Of a stretch of 64,000 nt of DNA, positions 21,448 through 33,896 are shown piece after piece. The notes under the pieces are model-generated. The model did not search any database. It was not told the DNA's origin and worked only from the letters and a program-made list of their open reading frames with translations. Both the position numbers and the translations under genes were made by a program. The stretch covers positions 18,710,350 through 18,774,349 of the forward strand of contig CM057234.1 in assembly GCA_029891385.1 (NCBI GenBank), read 5' to 3'. The DNA comes from Erythroxylum novogranatense (taxonomy: Eukaryota; Streptophyta; Magnoliopsida; Malpighiales; Erythroxylaceae). The stretch's first letter is position 1. Each line of letters begins with the position of its first letter.

Positions 21448-24400
21448 TGTTGGGCCCCGATTCTTTTTCTAGTCAACAAGCTTGATTAACTTATCTTGAG
21501 GCATAATTAAACTATTTTGAGGTCTAGATTGATAATTGTAATTTGATTGGAATAAATTGAGGATTTTATTGCTTAAGTTATGATTATTTAATGAAAGGAT
21601 TTAGTGAACTTTGATTTGTTGAGAAATTATTATTTTGTGATATATTGTTATATAAATTGAGGTTGCTATGAATTTAGGTGATGGAGATTAAAATTGAATT
21701 AGAGCTTGTATGGATTTTAGAAATTCAAAGAATAAGGAAATATTAAATTAGGCCTTAAAATATTGTTATGAATAAATTCGGTTTTGTTTAAATGGTTATA
21801 AGGCTTTAGGTTTATTAAAATGGGCTTTTAGCCTTTGGAATGATTTGTAATTGATGGGGAAGCAATTATGTGGGCTAGGGTTGTTATGGTTAAGTAAATG
21901 AAAAAGAAGGGAGGCAAGTGGGCTTTTAAGTGGGAGCCCACAAAAGTTTAAGTTAGAAGGAGGAAATGAAATATTTTGGAAGGATTTTAAGGAGGAAATG
22001 ACTTAGGCTAGAAAGTTAGGGTTAAGTTAAATTAGAAAGGATGGAGGCTTGACCATTGAACTTTGACCAACCCTTAAGTGACCAACCCTTATGTGACTAA
22101 CGAAAATGCAAGGAGGAGAGACTTATGGGGTGTCGTTTTAGCTTAGGTTTAAGTTAGAAAATTAAGCCTTCTCCTCCACCATTCACGACATTTCTAGAAG
22201 CCAAGAAGAAAGAAGATTTTCGAAAACAACAAGGAAGAGAAGAGAAAGATGGATTTCGGCTAGCCAAGGGAGAAAGATGTTTGAGAGAGTCTTCTTAGAA
22301 GGAAGAGGAAGAGTTTAACCCTCCTTTGGAAGCAAGAGGATTTCGTGGGTCTCTCTACAAGGTTAGGGTTTCGAAAATCTCTTGGGTTTCTTGTTATAGT
22401 TCCTCTTTTCTTGCTTACCTCTGATGTTTGGAAGTTGATTGATGAAGAAAGAAGAAGGTTTATATGAAGGTTAAAATTTCAGATTTGGGGATAGGGTTAG
22501 GGTTCTGAAATTGTCTCAACATGTTGTTAGATTTTGCCTTTTCCTTGGTTAATATGATGATTGATGATGATTGGGTTAGGAAAGAATGGGAAAGAGAAGA
22601 GACTTGATGTTTGGAAATTTTCAGCTTTGTGTATGGCTTAGGTTTTGGAAATTTGAAATTTTGGAATAGTTTTGAAGGGGTTTTAGTTGAAATAGCTAAG
22701 GAAAGGTATAAGTGAGATTGTAAGTGAGATTTTGTAAGGTTTAAGCCAAGTTTTCATTCCTTTAAAAATTCCAGCAATGGGTAATTGTGTTAAAATGTGT
22801 TTATGAAAGTGGTTTGAATGAGTTTTGATGTTGTTAATGATTTAGATAGAGAATAAGTGAGGTATATGAGGTTATGTAGATTGAAAGTCAAGTCATTTTG
22901 AGAAATTGCAGCATATTGATCTTATGTTAAGTAAGAGTTTTAAGCCTTGACTCAAGTCAAATAAAGTAAGTGAAGGTATAAGGAAGTTAGGAAAGTTGAA
23001 ATGGAAGTTTTCCATGCATTGTTAAAATTCAGCAATGTTCCCATTTGTTAATTCATAGATGTTTTGGTGTTAAAGATGAGTTTTAATGTAAATTGTTGAG
23101 CTAAGTCATGGGTAAGATGATGTTGAAGAAATTTCATGTTTTCCTTGAATTAAAATTTCAGCATTGGTATTAGTTGGTTAATTCATAGTTTTTGTTGGTA
23201 GTTTGTTTAATGATGGTGGTTTGAAATGTAATGATGAAGGATTGATGAGGAAAGAAAGAAAAGAATTTAGTTTTCAAGAAAGAAGCAAAATCTGAAATCT
23301 TTGGGTTTTCATATAGGTAAGGATTTTTCAAAAGTTGATGGCTATTGAGCTTTGATGTTAAAGGTTAGGTTAAAGTATAGGTAATATGATGTTGCATGAA
23401 TTTTAAGTTGTCCCATTCTTGGAAATTTCCAGCACTTGATTTGTTGTTAAATTGTGCATCTAAGATGGGATTTTGCTTAGTTTAGAGATATGTTTTGATG
23501 GTAATGACTTAGATAAAGGATGGCTAAGATGATGGCAAAGAAATTACATGTTTTCCTTGTCTTTGGAAAATTCCAGCATGTGTATGATTTGGTTAATTCA
23601 TGATTTTGCTTAGAATTTATTTTTCTTGGTTATCATGGTGATTTAAATGAATGATTGGTGAGGGGATAAGGAAAGAATATGAAAAGAATGAAAAAGGAAA
23701 AAAATTCAGCATGTATGGATGGCCTAGAGTTGATGATTTTCAACAAAATATGGATTAAATTGATAAAGGTTATGATTGGTATAGTTTGGAAAAGGTGTTG
23801 GTAAAGTTAGTTAGTGTTTAAGTTAAGTTTTTATATGCTTGGAAAATTCCAGCATTGAGGTATTTGGTTATTGTGTTCAATATGTTTAGTGAAGATGGAT
23901 TGAAGAGTTAGTGGATGAAAGGATAAGGAAAGAAGAAGGATTATGGAAATGGAAAGAAGAAAATCAGCATTGGTGGATCTTTGTAGAGCATGAGATTGAT
24001 GAAACTTTGGATTAAGTTTGAGAAGGATTTGATAGTTATAATTGAAGAATGGCATAGTCACAGTTGGATAGGTTTTAATTCATGTTTTCATTCTTTAGAA
24101 AATTTCAGCATATGATCTTTTATTAATTAGGACTTTTATGTTTTGAATAAGGCCATTAAAACCATTGGAGGTTGAGGAAGATCAATTTGACCAATTGCAA
24201 GCCAAAGGATAAGAGGTGGGTAACTATTTAATATTTGAGTTGTGAGTTACAAAATTGTTGTGAAATAAATGCTATTAAGTGTTTTTCCGATGACTTGCAA
24301 AATGTTGAAATACTTTATTAATTGTAAATGATATGAACTTGTATTCAGTGCCTTGCATTATTATGTGGTATAAATGCACGAATAGTGAATTATGAGATGT

Positions 24401-26475
24401 TGGAAAATGCCATGTTAGGCAAGTATAATGTGAAAATGCACGAATATGTGGGTTTGTAGTGATCCCCTCTGATTAGCAAGTGCGCACTTGTCATAAACCA
24501 CTACCTTTGCCCTTAGTGGCATAGGAGCTCGAATCGGACTCCCCTACATTCCTGACTATACATGGTCGCTTATCGAACATGTGTAGTCTGCTCTGTTAGG
24601 ATCACTCAAACCATTTGATATGTGATTTTGTGCTATTATGTGATATTTGTTAACTTTGTCAATATTCCATTTTGTTATGTGCCTTGTTGACTTTGTAAAT
24701 CCATTGGTTATGTGAATATGTGTTTTTGTGTTATAAGTGTTAACTTTGTAAATGTTGTGTTTTATCGGAAAGATGACAAGCTGGAAAAAGGGTTTATTTG
24801 AAATGTTTTATCTTATTGGAAAAAATGATTTGACAAATATCTTTTGAAAATAATGGTTTAAGACAATTTCGTATGCTTATGTCTCTTTTATTAAATTGTT
24901 ACCACGGAGTTGTCGTGCTCACCCCTTATCTCCCTCCTCGGGTTTTGAGCAAATCGAGTTCGCATCGAGATTGAAACAAATTCGATGCATTTGCTTTTGA
25001 AGTTATGTTTGTTAAAGAAAGGCATTAGTTTATTCTTTATTCGTTATTTTGTTAAATTGGTTGTAATCGGGCTAAATGCCCTTTGATGAGTTGTATTGGT
25101 TTATTGTTATGTAAATCATAAGGTTTTGAAGTTCCAAACATACTTTATATAAATATATCCTTTACTATTTGAAGTTCAAATGTAATGTATAAGTTAATGT
25201 ATGGTTGTATGATTGGGATTGGAGTTGTAAAAGTTAGCATGAGATTGTAATGCTTTATGGATTGAAAAGTTTAGAAACTTAAGAATGAGTTCTGCCTTTG
25301 AATTGGAGTATGAGTTGTGCTATTGAAAATGGAAGATAGAAGTGGTTTTATGCAGGTTGGAGCTTGGATGGTTAGATTAAGATTTTGGCTAGATCTATTT
25401 TTAGGGAGGTGCTGTCCAAATTTTCCTAAATTTGGGCAGCAACTTCGATTAGGTTTTAGACCTCGAAATGATTGATTTGGAAAAAGGTATTTCTTAAGGT
25501 TGATAGAGCTTGTCAAAATCTTCAAAACAGTATAAAGTGGGTTAATTTTCGACTTAAGATGAAAAAGATATGAGCGTTTTAAGTTTGCTGCCCATTATGC
25601 ATTTGGGTTTCCGAATTACTATTCATGGGCATTTTGGGCTGAACCTTCGGATGGGTTTTCCGCCGCTTTAGGCGGAATTGAAATTTCCGTCATTCATGAA
25701 AATTGTAGAGGTCTTGATATCTTTAAAAGAGGTATAATATATCCCGATCGAATTCGGGTAAAAGATATAAGGGTCGGAAATTGGCGGTTACTATTCATAT
25801 GGTCAATTACTATTCCTTTGGTCATTTTGCATTTTCTCTTATAACTTTCTCGTTTGGCCTCCGATTCACCGAAATTGAACCAGTGACTTCTCATCAAGTG
25901 TCCTACCTTTCCTTGCAAAATGTCCAATTGTTAGCTTAATTGAATTTTGTCGAAATTAGCCTCACGTTTGTCTTGTTGATTTACCTATTTGAATTATGCT
26001 TCAAGATGTTCGCTTTTTCGCACTATGCCTTTCAAACCGATGTGCTTTTGTTTCGCTTTTGTTTTGTTTCCTTCCGTCTTATACCTTTCGGTTCAAGTTC
26101 GTTGGCTTCCGTTTCGTTTGTTTCTATCCTTTGTTATCCGATTCGACTCGTTTCAATCTATTTTGCTTTCGATTTGAGCCTTCGATTTGCTTTGTAATTT
26201 GCTTGGATACAATTCTTTAGTCTTGATTTTCATGTGCTTCGTAGTTTGTTTTCAGTATGTTTCTTCGTTTACGTATGCTTTTCTCCGTTCCGTTGAATTT
26301 ACTTTTGTTTCGTTCTTCGTTTAGTTCTTGGTTAAGACCCGACTCATAAAAATGGAGTTAAGATGAATAAAAAAAATTTATCGGGATTTTTCGGATTAGT
26401 CGAGGTTTTCTAAGGAATCATGTATGCGTCTGAAGAAATCATATGATTAGTTGGGTTAGGAAGCGGGATCCAACA
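21448..26475 (+). repeat. 5' LTR of the LARD-like element (5028 bp)
   Basis: The LTR carries no gene: the frames inside it are T- or A-rich low-complexity sequence. Between about 22750 and 24130 a motif like AAATTCCAGCA, often followed by GTTAATTCAT, recurs about nine times in diverged units. It also contains the palindrome CAAGTGCGCACTTG near 24478. Confidence 0.92.
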
Positions 26476-27116
26476 GATTATAATATCGAGCCAGTATTAT
26501 GGTCTTAGCGGGTACATAGGATTTATAAACATTTGTGATAAAATGGAATTAGTGACATGAATGACTTTTGCAACAATTATTGGAAAAACCTATGTGATGG
26601 TTTGATTTAGGTGCAGAATTATGTTTGCGTTTAGGATTATGATGCTAGAAGCTGAGATTTAAACAAAAATCCATGAGGAATTTAGAGGATATGACTTGAT
26701 ATATGTGAGGTGTAGATATGAATCTTTAAAGATGAGCTTGATGATAGGAATATGTGTGATAAGAAGTTTGAGTGATTTTAGGTTTGTGAAAATGAAAATG
26801 AGATTAGCAATTGATGATGATTTGGGTTATTGTTTTGAATATGCATTTGTGAGAGATATATTTATGTATTTGTGAGAGAACTAAGGAAGATTTGAAAGTG
26901 AGTGAAGTGTATGTACTTGTGAAATTATGATAAGATCTATTGGTGTGTGAATATGATATGGATAGTATATGATATATAGAGGTGAAAAACATGATGAATA
27001 TGTGTGGTGAGAATTTGAATATGTGAATGACTAGGATCATTTGGAAGATATGAGTTAAGAGAATATAGTACTTGGTTATGAATTTCGAGGACGAAATTCT
27101 TTTAAGAGGGAAGAAA
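26476..27116 (+). other. Internal region of the LARD-like element (641 bp, non-coding)
   Basis: It starts with the degenerate primer-binding site and ends with the polypurine tract. The frames here are short and match no gag or pol motif. Confidence 0.85.
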
Positions 27117-30100
27117 TGTTGGGCCCGATTCTTTTCTAGTCAACAAGCTTGATTAACTTATCTTGAGGCATAATTAAACTATTTTGAGGTCTAGATTGAT
27201 AATTGTAATTTGATTGGAATAAATTGAGGATTTTATTGCTTAAGTTATGATTATTTAATGAAAGGATTTAGTGAACTTTGATTTGTTGAGAAATTATTAT
27301 TTTGTGATATATTGTTATATAAATTGAGGTTCTATGAATTTAGGTGATGGAGATTAAAATTGAATTAGAGCTTGTATGGATTTTAGAAATTCAAAGAATA
27401 AGGAAATATTAAATTAGGCCTTAAAATATTGTTATGAATAAATTCGGTTTTGTTTAAATGGTTATAAGGCTTTAGGTTTATTAAAATGGGCTTTTAGCCT
27501 TTGGAATGATTTGTAATTGATGGGAAGCAATTATGTGGGCTAGGGTTGTTATGGTTAAGTAAATGAAAAGAAGGGAGGCAAGTGGGCTTTTAAGTGGGAG
27601 CCCACAAAAGTTTAAGTTAGAAGGAGGAAATGAAATATTTTGGAAGGATTTTAAGGAGGAAATGACTTAGGCTAGAAAGTTAGGGTTAAGTTAAATTAGA
27701 AAGGATGGAGGCTTGACCATTGAACTTTGACCAACCCTTAAGTGACCAACCCTTATGTGACTAACGAAAATGCAAGGAGGAGAGACTTATGGGGTGTCGT
27801 TTTAGCTTAGGTTTAAGTTAGAAAATTAAGCCTTCTCCTCCACCATTCACGACATTTCTAGAAGCCAAGAAGAGAAAGAAGATTTTCGAAAACAACAAGG
27901 AAGAGAAGAGAAAGATGGATTTGGCTAGCCAAGGAGAAAGATGTTTGAGAGAGTCTTCTTAGAAGGAAGAGGAAGAGTTTAACCCTCCTTTGGAAGCAAG
28001 AGGATTTCGTGGGTCTCTACAAGGTTAGGGTTTGAAAATCTCTTGGGTTTCTTGTTATAGTTCCTCTTTTCTTGCTTACCTCGATGTTTGGAAGTTGATT
28101 GATGAAGAAAGAAGAAGGTTTATATGAAGGTTAAAATTTCAGATTTGGGGATAGGGTTAGGGTTACGAAATTGTCTCAACATGTTGTTAGATTTTGCCTT
28201 TTCCTTGGTTAATATGATGATTGATGATGATTGGGTTAGGAAAGAATGGGAAAAGAGAAGAGACTTGATGTTTGGAAATTTTCAGCTTTGTGTATGGCTT
28301 AGGTTTTGGAAATTTGAAATTTTGGAATAGTTTTGAAGGGGTTTTAGTTGAAATAGCTAAGGAAAGGTATAAGTGAGATTGTAAGTGAGATTTTGTAAGG
28401 TTTAAGCCAAGTTTTCATTCCTTTAAAAATTCCAGCAATGGGTAATTGTGTTAAAATGTGTTTATGAAAGTGGTTTGAATGAGTTTTGATGTTGTTAATG
28501 ATTTAGATAGAGAATAAGTGAGGTATATGAGGTTATGTAGATTGAAAGTCAAGTCATTTTGAGAAATTGCAGCATATTGATCTTATGTTAAGTAAGAGTT
28601 TTAAGCCTTGACTCAAGTCAAATAAAGTAAGTGAAGGTATAAGGAAGTTAGGAAAGTTGAAATGGAAGTTTTCCATGCATTGTTAAAATTCAGCAATGTT
28701 CCCATTTGTTAATTCATAGATGTTTTGGTGTTAAAGATGAGTTTTAATGTAAATTGTTGAGCTAAGTCATGGGTAAGATGATGTTGAAGAAATTTCATGT
28801 TTTCCTTGAATTAAAATTTCAGCATTGGTATTAGTTGGTTAATTCATAGTTTTTGTTGGTAGTTTGTTTAATGATGGTGGTTTGAAATGTAATGATGAAG
28901 GATTGATGAGGAAAGAAAGAAAAGAATTTAGTTTTCAAGAAAGAAGCAAAATCTGAAATCTTTGGGTTTTCATATAGGTAAGGATTTTTCAAAAGTTGAT
29001 GGCTATTGAGCTTTGATGTTAAAGGTTAGGTTAAAGTATAGGTAATATGATGTTGCATGAATTTTAAGTTGTCCCATTCTTGGAAATTTCCAGCACTTGA
29101 TTTGTTGTTAAATTGTGCATCTAAGATGGGATTTTGCTTAGTTTAGAGATATGTTTTGATGGTAATGACTTAGATAAAGGATGGCTAAGATGATGGCAAA
29201 GAAATTACATGTTTTCCTTGTCTTTGGAAAATTCCAGCATGTGTATGATTTGGTTAATTCATGATTTTGCTTAGAATTTATTTTCTTGGTTATCATGGTG
29301 ATTTAAATGAATGATTGGTGAGGGATAAGGAAAGAATATGAAAAGAATGAAAAAGGAAAAAAAATTCAGCATGTATGGATGGCCTAGAGTTGATGATTTT
29401 CAACAAAATATGGATTAAATTGATAAAGGTTATGATTGGTATAGCTTGGAAAAGGTGTTGGTAAAGTTAGTTAGTGTTTAAGTTAAGTTTTTATATGCTT
29501 GGAAAATTCCAGCATTGAGGTATTTGGTTATTGTGTTCAATATGTTTAGTGAAGATGGATTGAAGAGTTAGTGGATGAAAGGATAAGGAAAGAAGAAGGA
29601 TTATGGAAATGGAAAGAAGAAAATCAGCATTGGTGGATCTTTGTAGAGCATGAGATTGATGAAACTTTGGATTAAGTTTGAGAAGGATTTGATAGTTATA
29701 ATTGAAGAATGGCATAGTCACAGTTGGATAGGTTTTAATTCATGTTTTCATTCTTTAGAAAATTTCAGCATATGATCTTTTATTAATTAGGACTTTTATG
29801 TTTTGAATAAGGCCATTAAAACCATTGGAGGTTGAGGAAGATCAATTTGACCAATTGCAAGCCAAAGGATAAGAGGTGGGTAACTATTTAATATTTGAGT
29901 TGTGAGTTACAAAATTGTTGTGAAATAAATGCTATTAAGTGTTTTCCGATGACTTGCAAAATGTTGAAATACTTTATTAATTGTAAATGATATGAACTTG
30001 TATTCAGTGCCTTGCATTATTATGTGGTATAAATGCACGAATAGTGAATTATGAGATGTTGGAAAATGCCATGTTAGGCAAGTATAATGTGAAAATGCAC

Positions 30101-32153
30101 GAATATGTGGGTTTGTAGTGATCCTCTCGATTAGCAAGTGCGCACTTGTCATAAACCCGCCACTTTGCCCATTAGTGGCATAGGAGCTCGAATCGGACTC
30201 CCTCTACGTTCCACTGACTATACATGGTCGCTTATCGAACATGTGTAATACGCTCTATTAGGATCACTCAAACCATTTGATATGTGATTTTGTCTATTAT
30301 GTGATATTTGTTAACTTTGTCAATATTCCATTTTGTTATGTGCCTTGTTGACTTTGTAAATCCATTGGTTATGTGAATATGTGTTTTGTGTTATAAGTGT
30401 TAACTTTGTAAATGTTGTGTTTTATCGGAAAGATGACAAGCTGGAAAAAGGGTTTATTTGAAATGTTTTATCTTATTGGAAAAAATGATTTGACAAATAT
30501 CTTTTGAAAATAATGGTTTAAGACAATTTCGTATGCTTATGTCTCTTTTATTAAATTGTTACCCACGGAGTTGTCGTGCTCACCCCTTATCTCCCTCCTC
30601 GGGTTTTGAGCAAGAAATCGAGTTCGCATCGAGATTGAAACAAATTCGATGCATTTTGCTTTTGAAGTTATGTTTGTTAAAGAAAGGCATTAGTTTATTC
30701 TTTATTCGTTATTTTTGTTAAATTGGTTGTAATCGGGCTAAATGCCCTTTGATGAGTTGTATTGGTTTATTGTTATGTAAATCATAAGGTTTTGAAGTTC
30801 CAAACATACTTTATATAAATATATCCTTTACTATTTGAAGTTCAAATGTAATGTATAAGTTAATGTATGGTTGTATGATTGGGATTGGAGTTGTAAAAGT
30901 TAGCATGAGATTGTAATGCTTTATGGATTGAAAAGTTTAGAAACTTAAGAATGAGTTGCTGCCTTTGAATTGGAGTATGAGTTGTGCTATTGAAAATGGA
31001 AGATAGAAGTGGTTTTATGCAGGTTGGAGCTTGGATGGTTAGATTAAGATTTTGGCTAGATCTATTTTTAGGGGAGGTGCTGTCCAAATTTTCCTAAATT
31101 TGGGCAGCAACTTCGATTAGGTTTTAGACCTCGAAATGATTGATTTGGAAAAAGGTATTTCTTAAGGTTGATAGAGCTTGTCAAAATCTTCAAAACAGTA
31201 TAAAGTGGGTTAATTTTCGACTTAAGATGAAAAAGATATGAGCGTTTTAAGTTTGCTGCCCATTATGCATTTGGGTTTCCCGAATTACTATTCATGGGCA
31301 TTTTGGGCTGAACCTTCGGATGGGTTTTCCGCCGCTTTAGAGCGGAATTGAAATTTCCGTCATTCATGAAAATTGTAGAGGTCTTGATATCTTTAAAAGA
31401 GGTATAATATATCCCGATCGAATTGGGGTAAAAGATATAAGGGTCGGAAATTGGCGGTTACTATTCATATGGTCAATTACTATTCCTTTGGTCATTTGCA
31501 TTTTCTCTTATAACTTTCTCGTTTGGCCTCCGATTCACCGAAATTGAACCAGTGACTTCTCATCAAGTGTCCTACCTTTCCTTGCAAAATGTCAATTGTT
31601 AGCTTAATTGAATTTTGTCGAGAATTAGCCTCACGTTTGTCTTGTTGATTTACCTATTTGAATTATGCTTCAAGATGTTTTGCTTTATACGCACTATGCC
31701 TTTCAAACCGATGTGCTTTTGTTTCGCTTTTGTTTTGTTTCCTTCCGTCTTATACCTTTCGGTTCAAGTTGCGTTGGCTTCCGTTTCGTTTGTTTCTATC
31801 CTTTGTTATCCGATTCGACTCGTTTCAATCTATTTTGCTTTCGATTTGAGCCTTGATTTGCTTTGTAATTTGCTTGGATACAATTCTTTAGTCTTGATTT
31901 TCATGTGCTTCGTAGTTTGTTTTCAGTATGTTTCTTCGTTTCTGTATGCTTTTTCTCCGTTCCGTTGAATTTACTTTTGTTTCGTTCTTCGTTTCGTTCT
32001 TCGGTTAAGACCCGACTCATAAAAATGGAGTTAAGATGAATAAAAAAAAAAATTTATCGGGATTTTTCGGATTAGTCGAGGTTTTCTAAGGAATCATGTA
32101 TGCGTACGAAGAAATCTGTATGATTAGTTGGGTTCCGGAAACGGGATCCAACA
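27117..32153 (+). repeat. 3' LTR of the LARD-like element (5037 bp)
   Basis: It is collinear with 21448-26475 over its whole length. The differences noted by eye are mostly one- to three-base indels, many overlapping CG. Confidence 0.92.
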
Positions 32154-33118
32154 TTGGCAGCAACAGCAACATTGGCAGAAGGTCCCTCAGGCCTGTCATA
32201 TCGTTTCCTGCATGTTTTGGCCGAATGATTCTTCCAGCCACAGATCTGGCAAGGATACCGATTATTTTTCTTGATAGTGTTGGCATTGTTGGTGGTAAAA
32301 CTCTTACTGTTATTAAACTTGCCCTCCTGAGATGACGAAGAGGACAGCCGCCCCCCAGAATTAGAGAAAGCAGCATTGGCAGTAGCATTGAGAGAGGAAG
32401 GGGTGGAGCTGCGAAGTAAAGAATCATGGGAAAGCAACCGACTTGCCAAATCATGAAAATCAGATTCATCAATGGAGGAAAGAACAGCAAGCAAAGGATG
32501 ATATTCAGATGGGAGTGCCCGAAACACATGGGCATTGAATTCATTGTTACTAAGAGCCATACCAGCAACTGCCAGTTGGTCTTTAATGTTCTTGGCTTCC
32601 ATAAGAAAAGTTATCATGGATTTACCTTCCAAGGTTAAACTCTGAAGAGATAGCAACAACTCAACTTGACGAGAACTGGATCGAGATCCAAAAGCCTTTG
32701 TAAGGGCCTACCAAGCGGCAAACGAAGTATCCTTGTTCACCACATATGGGAACACCTCTTCAAAAAGAGAGGAGAGAATCCAACTGAGCAAAAGTTGATC
32801 TTTTTGCTCCCAAAGAAAATGAGCAGGATTGGGTTCTGATCTATTAAGCTCAGAATTAAGAACCAGCTGGGGTGGTTCAGGAGAAGTGCCATCAATATGG
32901 CCTGTGAGACCATAGCACTTTAGAATAGGCTTGAACTGTGTCTGCCAGGTGAGAAAATTGTTTGAGTTAAGTTTAATGTTGAAAGTATGTTGCTGTATAT
33001 GCGGAAGGGTGGAGGAAAGAGTAGGAAGAGATGTTACAGAAACATCAGTTTGATGAGACTTGGAAGAAGCAGACGAGGAAGAGGACATTTGTCCACCAGA
33101 CGCTGGTGGAGTGGCCAT
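32154..33118 (-). pseudogene. Copia gag (broken by a stop)
   Basis: The frame starts at an ATG (MATPPASGG, 33116-33118), runs through a Ser-rich N-terminus and the copia gag block NNFLTWQTQFKPILKCYG, and hits TAG at 32708-32710 where the family has Gln (a one-base CAG to TAG change). The same frame then continues with LQSLTLEGKSMITFLMEAKN and the zinc knuckle CQICGWKNHSAKTC (about 32240). The coding sequence reads straight into the nested LTR at 32153 and resumes at 21447. Confidence 0.92.
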
Positions 33119-33123
33119 TTTTT

Positions 33124-33135
33124 GCTCTGATACCA
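33124..33135 (-). other. Primer-binding site of the copia element
   Basis: Reverse strand TGGTATCAGAGC, complementary to the initiator tRNA-Met 3' end, placed directly after the LTR. Confidence 0.9.
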
Positions 33136-33365
33136 AATTAGAATAATGATGGAGAAAAAGCTCAACCTTTCATTGATCCTTAGCATGATATATATACACA
33201 TGTCTATAACAGAATGATAAACAGAATGATAAAGCATATCTAATCCTAACTAATCTCATATACAAATCATTGCTAGCTGTACATATTATCTCCTGCATTA
33301 TAAGAGGCTGTTCTAACTAACTATGAGAAGTTGACGCGAAGAGAACAGAGAGACTTTCGCTAATA
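33136..33365 (-). repeat. 5' LTR of the copia element (230 bp)
   Basis: Same as 17977-18194 except for a 12-bp tandem duplication of AACAGAATGATA and a few substitutions, including loss of the terminal TG (TATTAG instead of TGTTAG). Confidence 0.9.
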
Positions 33366-33618
33366 CTCAATAATTAGGCCTTGCTATAAAACCTCTTATC
33401 CAAATTCCCTACGTAGTTTGAACTCACCTTTTTCACAACCTAATCTTATTAAATGCTAATCACAATTCCACGGTTTAATATATCCCTCAATTACTTGAAT
33501 ATCCACTTTGTTTCTCACAAATATTGTCTTTCAAATTTTGACATGTACTTACTAACTTGACTAATGGCATAAGTCAAATCTAACTTGGTATAAATTATTA
33601 TAGGGATAACCAATCCTA

Positions 33619-33896
33619 ATGTGCTCAATTATTTGAGATTTTTTCAATTCAGTGTCCAAGTTTTTAAAATTTTCAATTGAGTGGTCAACCTTTAAAACCT
33701 TAACAATTGAGTTCAAAATGTTAGTTTTTGCTAATGTGGCTAATAGATGGACATCCACGTGACATTTATTAACATATTACATCATTAAAATAACATTTTT
33801 AACTGAATTGTTAAGATTTTAAAAGGTTGGTCACTTAATTAAAAAAATTTAAAGCTTAGGAACTGAATTGAAAAAATTTTAAAAGGTTAAGCACAT
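33619..33896. mobile_element. Foldback MITE, about 278 bp
   Basis: The ends form an imperfect terminal inverted repeat: ATGTGCTCAA at the left and TTAAGCACAT at the right. The arms pair over most of their length, for instance TTTTTTCAATTCAGTGTCC with GGAACTGAATTGAAAAAA, and GGTCAACCTTTAAAA with TTTTAAAAGGTTGGTCAC. No coding capacity. The target duplication could not be decided. Confidence 0.6.

Larger units (their letters stand above)
21448..32153 (+). mobile_element. Non-autonomous long-LTR retrotransposon (LARD-like), 10.7 kb
   Basis: Two LTRs of 5028 bp (21448-26475) and 5037 bp (27117-32153) enclose only 641 bp. The LTRs begin TGTTGGGCC and end GGGATCCAACA. Target duplications TTGGC lie at 21443-21447 and 32154-32158. 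Next to the left LTR is a degenerate methionine-tRNA binding site (ATATCGAGCCA, about 26481-26493), and the right LTR is preceded by AAGAGGGAAGAAA. The motif TTCGAGGACGAAATT at about 27082 is the 3' non-coding signature that also occurs in the chromovirus at 41852, which links it to Ty3-gypsy elements of the long-LTR Tekay/Del type. There is no gag or pol, so it must move in trans. Strand is assigned from the binding site and polypurine tract. Confidence 0.9.
17977..33365 (-). mobile_element. Ty1-copia retrotransposon, split by a nested long-LTR element
   Basis: LTRs at 17977-18194 and 33136-33365 bound the element, with identical 5-bp target duplications CTCAA at 17972-17976 and 33366-33370. 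The primer-binding site TGGTATCAGAGC (reverse strand, 33124-33135) directly follows the right-hand (5') LTR, and the polypurine tract GACGGGGGG (18195-18203, reverse) precedes the left-hand (3') LTR. Removing the nested 21448-32153 element and its duplicated TTGGC leaves about 4.7 kb, a normal copia length with GAG, protease, integrase, RT and RNase H in copia order. One stop and at least three frameshifts break the polyprotein. Confidence 0.95.

Noticed and set aside
23831..24061. 76-codon reverse frame, identical at 29491-29721
   Set aside because: Its conservation only reflects the two LTR copies; no family, no start context, no splice support.
25940..26220. Overlapping open frames rich in Phe, Leu and Cys
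   Set aside because: T-rich LTR sequence of the long-LTR element; the same block occurs at 31615-31968 with different frame breaks, so no protein is conserved.
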